Below, piece after piece: positions 58,679 to 64,000 of a DNA stretch of 64,000 nucleotides. This DNA comes from Daphnia carinata. Its lineage: Eukaryota > Arthropoda > Branchiopoda > Diplostraca > Daphniidae. A program made the position numbers and the translations under genes. The first letter of the stretch is position 1. Every line of letters starts with the position of its first letter. The notes beneath the pieces were generated by a model, which saw only the letters and a list, made by a program, of their open reading frames with translations, made no database searches and was not told the origin of the DNA. Where the stretch lies: positions 4,402,001 through 4,466,000 of the forward strand of contig NC_081340.1 in the NCBI RefSeq assembly GCF_022539665.2. The letters are read 5' to 3'.

Positions 58679-61600
58679 TTTTCTCTACTCCCGAACCTGA
58701 AAGTTTTGAATTTTTTTTTTTGTTTTTTTTTTCGTCTTCCTTTTTGTCTATTTTATTTTAGATATTTTAACCCCGCCGGTGATGAGTTGCCTCCTCTTGC
58801 TGATTATATCTCTCCCTTTTTTTTTTTTTTTTTTTTTTTTTTTCTTTTTTTTTTTTAACCGTAGGAGTTTCTTTTCTTTTACCGACAGGTTAAACAGTCC
58901 GACACGTACACGCACAGATATTATACAATACATACACGTAGTCGTACACGGTAGTTACGTATCATTTTTTTTTTTTGTTTTTAAAGTGTATCAAGATAAT
59001 GTGTGTAATGATTTACCGTGTATTTGATTTGATTTATTTTTTTCTTAAAGAAACTCGATCGTAGTGTTTAAAGTAATTATTTGAATTCGAAAGCGGGGAA
59101 AATATTTGTTTTGGAAAAAAAAAATTGGGAGCTGGGAATGTACGGTAGAATTTTTTGTATTCCCTATTTTGTCAGGTCACAATATGAAGGCGAACGAAAT
59201 GGCTCAAAATATGGAAAATGTCCTTTTTTTTTATGTTTAAATTGATGTCGGGACAAATTCACGATCGAGTTGCCCCCTAAAATGGTCATCCCTGTCTGGC
59301 AACCCTTTAAAGAAAAAAAAAAAGAAGAAGAATGACTCCGACTTTCTATCGCATTGAATTTGAAAACCCGGCATTGCTGGCGTTTGAAAGAAAAATGTCA
59401 AATGAGATCTATCTCGAAGAGTGAGGACGGGTGGGTAGGGAAGTAGGACTCGCGTTCGCAGCATGTTTCACGCCATACGGTCGTTCGTTAGACGCCTCTA
59501 CGCTGATGAGATGTGTTTGGATAACGAAACAAATCCAAAGGTGATCGTGCGGAAATGGTCAGGATTTCGAATTGTCTTTCTTTTTTCTTTTTTTTTTTCT
59601 AAATGCATCACGGGAGTAATATGTTTTTTAAAGAAGAAGAAGAAAAGTTTTGTCTATTTTGTATATATATATAAAAAAAAGGGGGCAATGAATATATGTA
59701 TGGACGAAGTGGAGGGAGAGAAAAGAGACAAGATAAAGCTTTGGGTATTTTCTTTTTGGTGTGTGTGTGTGTGTGTGTGTACGTTAACGAGGATCTCGTG
59801 TTCCTCGTTGACATTCCATCAATCCAACCGATCTCTCTCATTTTTCTATCTTTTGTGTTTCCTTTCTTCTTCCACGGTCTGTGGGACGCTCTTTAAGGAA
59901 AACTGGCGACCCGACCATTTTTGGGGGTGTGCTCACGGACGTGGCTCCTTTCGGTTTTTTGTTTGTTTTTTTCATTCTCGGCGCGCGCGCGCAGACGATT
60001 TTCTTTTTTTTCTCTTTAATAAAGAAAATGTTTTAATTTTTTTTTTCTTCGTCTTTGCTGTGTCTGTGAGGAGCATGGAATAATCGAAGCTGATGGAGCG
60101 AAGAGAGCCTAGTGTGTATATATATAGTTACTAAGGGAAGAAAGGAGTGGATGAAAGGGGCCACGTTTTTTTCTGAGGTGGGGACTTGTGTGTGTGTGTG
60201 ACAGCAGCTGTGATATGCAAATGAACTCTTTCCCCCTTTTTTGTGATTTTGAATTTTGATTATTTATATATATATTTTTTTTTTTTTTTGTTATGAAGGG
60301 GTTTGTGTCTTTTTTGAGGAGGTTTTTTTTTTTCTTAATTATTGAAGTATCGAAGCTGAAAGAGAAAATCGTATCACGGTGCTCTTGATCGTTCGATTGA
60401 AATTCGTCTTAGTATCGTGACTGAATTGACCTAGTCACGTTCTCTCACTCTTGGTGGTTACTTGAAACGCCTTTCTTTAAAAATAATAAAATCTAAATCT
60501 TTTTTTTTTTTTTCTTTTTCAATTTTGGATTGCCATACCCTTAAAAAAAAAAAAAAAAGAATCAAGTCAGCAAAAACGTTGTTCTTCGTTGTAAATGGCT
60601 TCCTTTTCACGCGGGATGGAGCCAACACATTTGAGATGCTTAAAATCCAACGCGCATCTCTTTCATACATTTATAATGACGATTATTTATTCTCAAAAAA
60701 AAAAAAAAAAAGTTTGATGGCCACCAATCTCTTTGGCGTACCATCTAACACCGGCCACAGCTAAAAACGGATATTGAATTAAGTCGGAGTTAGCCCAATT
60801 TGATTTTTTCCTTACACACACAAAAAAAAAATAATAATTCGTTAGTTTAGAATTTCTTTTTTTTCTTTTTTTTTTTTTTTTTTTTTTTTGAAGATCAGGT
60901 TCTCTTTTTTCTTTTTTTTTTTTTTTTAAATTCAATTTTTAATTTTCTCAAATTTTTGTGTTTGGTCAACTCTTTACGAATGTCTGATGCGCCTGCCCTA
61001 TGGCGTGAATATATAGGGAAACACGTTTCGATTGAGAACCGGTTGTCTCTCTTTTTTTTTTTTTTTTTTTTTTCTTTAAGAGAAGAAAAAAAGGAGGGGA
61101 CTTATTCAAGAAATGGACGAAAATTAAAAGGGAAATACTTACACGCTGACGTTAAGTTGTAAATAATAATAATAAAAAAACTGCCGTTGCCAACTTGCCA
61201 TAGGGGAGGAAGCACAGCCATTCGCTAACCGACTAAACGCAGAACGTCTTTGGTACCGTACAAAGTAACGACGTTCGGTTTTTTTTTTTTTATATACATA
61301 TTTGGGCAGCGCTTTTTTTTTCTTTCATTCTCTTAAATCATGTCTGAAATGCCGAAAACGGGTACAATAAGCGAAAGAAAGAAAGAGAGAGACAAAAAAA
61401 ACGGCCATTTTTTCAATCAAATGTCTTGTGTGAGTAAAAAGAAAAGGGGTGAAGAAGGAAAACCGTTGGGATGATTCCGTTTACTCCTTTTGTGCCTCAT
61501 ATTCAAATTTGAAAGAAAAAAAAAAAAAAAAGAAAAGAATCGGATTTTATTTGCATATGCTTTTCATCACCACCAGCGCCGCCGTCTCTCTCTTTCTTTT

Positions 61601-62271
61601 GCGCCCCACCCTATTCGCCTGTCAACTGGGTGAGGGTCGTTGGGTGGACCAATGCGGGAACGAGCAAAGGTTGAATCAAGTCTCCGCCCACTCTCGCGGT
61701 GGCCTCCTCAAAAGTCGATCAACTGGGCGTGGCTTAATCGGAACGTATTTTTTTTTTTTTTTTTTAGTTTTTTAATCCGCACAATTTTTCTCCTTTCATC
61801 CCTTAACAACAAAAAAAAAAAAATAGATCGGGGTTCATCTTGACGGATGGTGTAGTTCTTTTCACATCTTTTTCTTTTTTTTTCAAGTTGGATGTCGGCC
61901 ATGTTGCTCGTGTGTGTGTGTGTGCCTCATGCCGCAGGAGGAGGAGGAGGTGGAGGAAAGGGTTTTTTGGTATGAGCCTCTTACTCCCTATTTTCTTCCA
62001 TCTTTCTTATTTTTTTCAATTTTTTCTTTCTTAAATATGCCGTTCCCCTCCTCCTCTCCCCCTATCCTCCGTCTAGGCGCCGTGCGTGTACGGTTTGTAC
62101 ACATACGTAAAAGAGGCTCGGTGTCGAATAGGGTGGGAGGGGTATATTGGGGTGGTGGGATGGGGAGTAGTGGAAAAAGCCTTCAAGTGGATCATTGCAG
62201 CCGCGGTCGTCAGTGATCAGCCAGTTCCCGACCGAGACGGTCGCCCCTGTTCGGCGCTCCCGAACCTTAAA

Positions 62272-62302
<31 letters not shown>

Positions 62303-62989
62303 CGTAAAGAAAATTTGTTTTATTTAAAAAAAAAAAATTTTCAAATCATTTAAAAACAACATTTTTTGTGTGTGTCGTGGGGTGGGGCGAAGGAAGGTGT
62401 CCACTATGTAAAGAATTGAACATTTGAATGTCATCTTGAATTAAATTTTTTTTTTTTTTTTTTCGAATTTTGGGGTTTAATTTTTTTTTTTACATCATTT
62501 TGCGTAAGAGATGAGTGGAATGGACTTGGAAGTTAAATTCTTTTCGAATTTGAATATCTATTACTTCCGCCCTTACCAGTCGGGGGAGGGGGGGGGCGTC
62601 ACATTTTGAACGCCTTGTGCCTCTCATTTTGAAGTATTCATCAGGTATGTACAAGTTTGTGATTTTCTTTTTTTAACAAATAGATTCACGTAAACAGTTA
62701 ATTAGTCATAGAGTGACGCGATCTCTTGTTTAAAAAAAAAAAAAAAACTTGTTACCTCGTGTGATTTGCTTCTCTTTTTCTTGTTGAGTACCGCATCGTG
62801 ATGTCATTAGACGCTCGTTGTGTTGTACACAATGACTCGATGCGACCACTTTTGTATTTTTTTTTTTTACACATTTTTTTTTTGTTGTCGAGGAAAAAAA
62901 AAAAAAAAAAACCTGGAACATTTTTGTTTTTACGAGTCTCCGGAAAAGAGGAAAATTACCTTGTAATTTGTTCCTATAGAGAAGAGATG

Positions 62990-63038
<49 letters not shown>

Positions 63039-63378
63039 TTTTAGGGAACGATGTAATAGCAAGAAGATACGAAGAGGGGATGAGGAAAGAGAAAGTGGAC
63101 GGACCTTATAGACTGTGTGCTAGTGTTTCAACAGATATTCCTTTTTCTTTTTTCCATCCCTTTTTTTTTTTTTTTTTTTTTTAGAAATGAAATGTTTATC
63201 ATTTTGTCCCCCCCGAACGGAGAAGTGACAGATGTGATTCGGAGAAGAAACCTTAGAATCGTTTTTGATCGCGGGCCCAATAGGAGATGGGAGAAACCGT
63301 TGCGACATTTGCCTAGATTTTTCACGTTCGCACCTCCCCGATTTATTGCCCGGAATCATTTTTGCCAAATTGTTGCCG

Positions 63379-63410
<32 letters not shown>

Positions 63411-63555
63411 CTTTTTGAGCGCCAAAATGTCCAGGAGGAAAGAAGAAAAAAAAAAAAAAAAAAGTTCAGCTTGCCTTAGGTTCTAGACAACTGACTAGTC
63501 CATGTTCTGCCTCGTAACCAGCTCTTTTCTCTTATTGCTAGCGTTGTATGCAAAT
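55697..63555. promoter_or_regulatory. Cluster of five octamer sites (TATGCAAAT)
   Basis: Perfect TATGCAAAT occurs at 55697-55705, 56903-56911, 60214-60222, 61549-61557 (minus strand) and 63547-63555. The core ATGCAAAT is the POU-domain octamer. The only other perfect core I noticed in the window is inside a fibrillin exon (about 22337). POU binding is inference from the motif alone. Confidence 0.5.
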
Positions 63556-64000
63556 GAAGCTAGTCAGACAGCCAGAGAGAGAGAGAGAGAGCGTCTCATC
63601 ACGCGATAGGGCGCGTCTACTCTGTAGCCGTCGGCCTTGAGAGGCCATTACATTTTCTTTTTTCTTGAATATTATTTATCTATTTTTTTTTTTTTTTATT
63701 ATTACTCTCTCTCGCTTGCCATTTACACACACGAGAAAATATCTCCAAAGAATTTTTCTTTTTTTTTTTTGTTTCCTCTCAAAACATCCCAGTCATTTTT
63801 TATTTTAACTCTTTGGACGATTACAATCGTTTTTTTTTTTTTTTTTGCCGTCTAAATAACGACGCGGTCTGCCCTTGGTATTCTTTATTAAAAAAAAAAA
63901 AATATGTCTGTCCTTGTAGATGGCTAAAGAGTCATTTTCCAAGAAAAAAAAAATCGGATTTGAAATATGTCGGGAGGGTTTAATTATATCGAGTAATAAA
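55988..64000 (+). other. Non-coding tract, probable giant first intron
   Basis: Eight kilobases without a recognisable exon, dense in T/A homopolymers and microsatellites: (TATGTG)n near 56587-56619, (GA)n at 58578-58594 and 63573-63591, (GT)n at 59759-59780, (CTTTT)n near 63387-63415 and A43 at 62994-63036. Five copies of TATGCAAAT are scattered through this tract and its left edge, which suggests a regulatory intron. Confidence 0.45.
62994..63036. repeat. A43 homopolymer
   Basis: 43 consecutive A, the longest single-base run in the window. Confidence 0.9.

Noticed and set aside
1-64000. CRISPR arrays, insertion sequences, tRNA or rRNA genes
   Set aside because: No spaced direct repeats, terminal inverted repeats with a transposase, or tRNA B-box with cloverleaf context were found by eye. 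This is not an exhaustive search, and diverged transposon remnants could be missed.

Overview
The window is eukaryotic nuclear DNA. It has spliced genes with mostly short (about 50-100 bp) GT-AG introns, no operons and no prokaryotic features. A TipE-family sodium-channel auxiliary subunit (an arthropod family) together with a fibrillin, TFAM, NFU1, CAMLG, FLAD1 and SNX27 points to an arthropod. The compact gene layout fits a branchiopod crustacean such as Daphnia, but that last step is inference. Exons were assembled by hand from splice signals, phase and family similarity.

Left part (1-26.7 kb), gene-dense and of ordinary composition: the 3' end of one long-chain acyl-CoA synthetase gene (1-1061, +) and a complete tandem paralog (2920-6500, +, 696 aa). 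Next is NFU1 (7979-6825, -), head-to-head with a secreted tyrosine-rich repeat gene (8466-10114, +) that carries five in-frame TAA codons but no frameshift. Then come a possible small secreted Cys peptide (10697-11123, +), CAMLG/GET2-like (11649-12430, +), convergent TFAM (13688-12762, -), and a fibrillin gene on the minus strand (30993-15356, 44 coding exons by my reading, about 2848 aa). The fibrillin carries the N-terminal domain, the C-terminal propeptide and nine 8-cysteine modules. Two of its adjacent exons each hold one extra base.

Right part (about 27-64 kb), gene-poor and full of homopolymer tracts (T and A runs up to 43) and microsatellites: the first fibrillin intron, FLAD1 FAD synthetase (33941-37294, +, its last exon not found), an intronless TipE/TEH-like gene (38885-40039, +) with a uORF that overlaps its start, a 10.6-kb gene-free stretch, and SNX27 (50674-52815, +, 515 aa). 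Last come two 5' exons of a possible membrane protein (54791-55987, +), followed by 8 kb without coding signal. That 8-kb tract holds five copies of the 9-mer TATGCAAAT.

Several genes share themes: mitochondrial Fe-S and nucleoid function (NFU1, TFAM), cofactor and lipid activation (FLAD1, ACSL), membrane insertion and sorting (CAMLG, SNX27), and extracellular matrix (fibrillin, the Tyr-rich protein). I see no evidence that they form one co-regulated system. The observations most worth checking are the TAA-studded Tyr-rich gene, the TATGCAAAT cluster, the two 1-base shifts in fibrillin, and the missing FLAD1 C-terminal exon.
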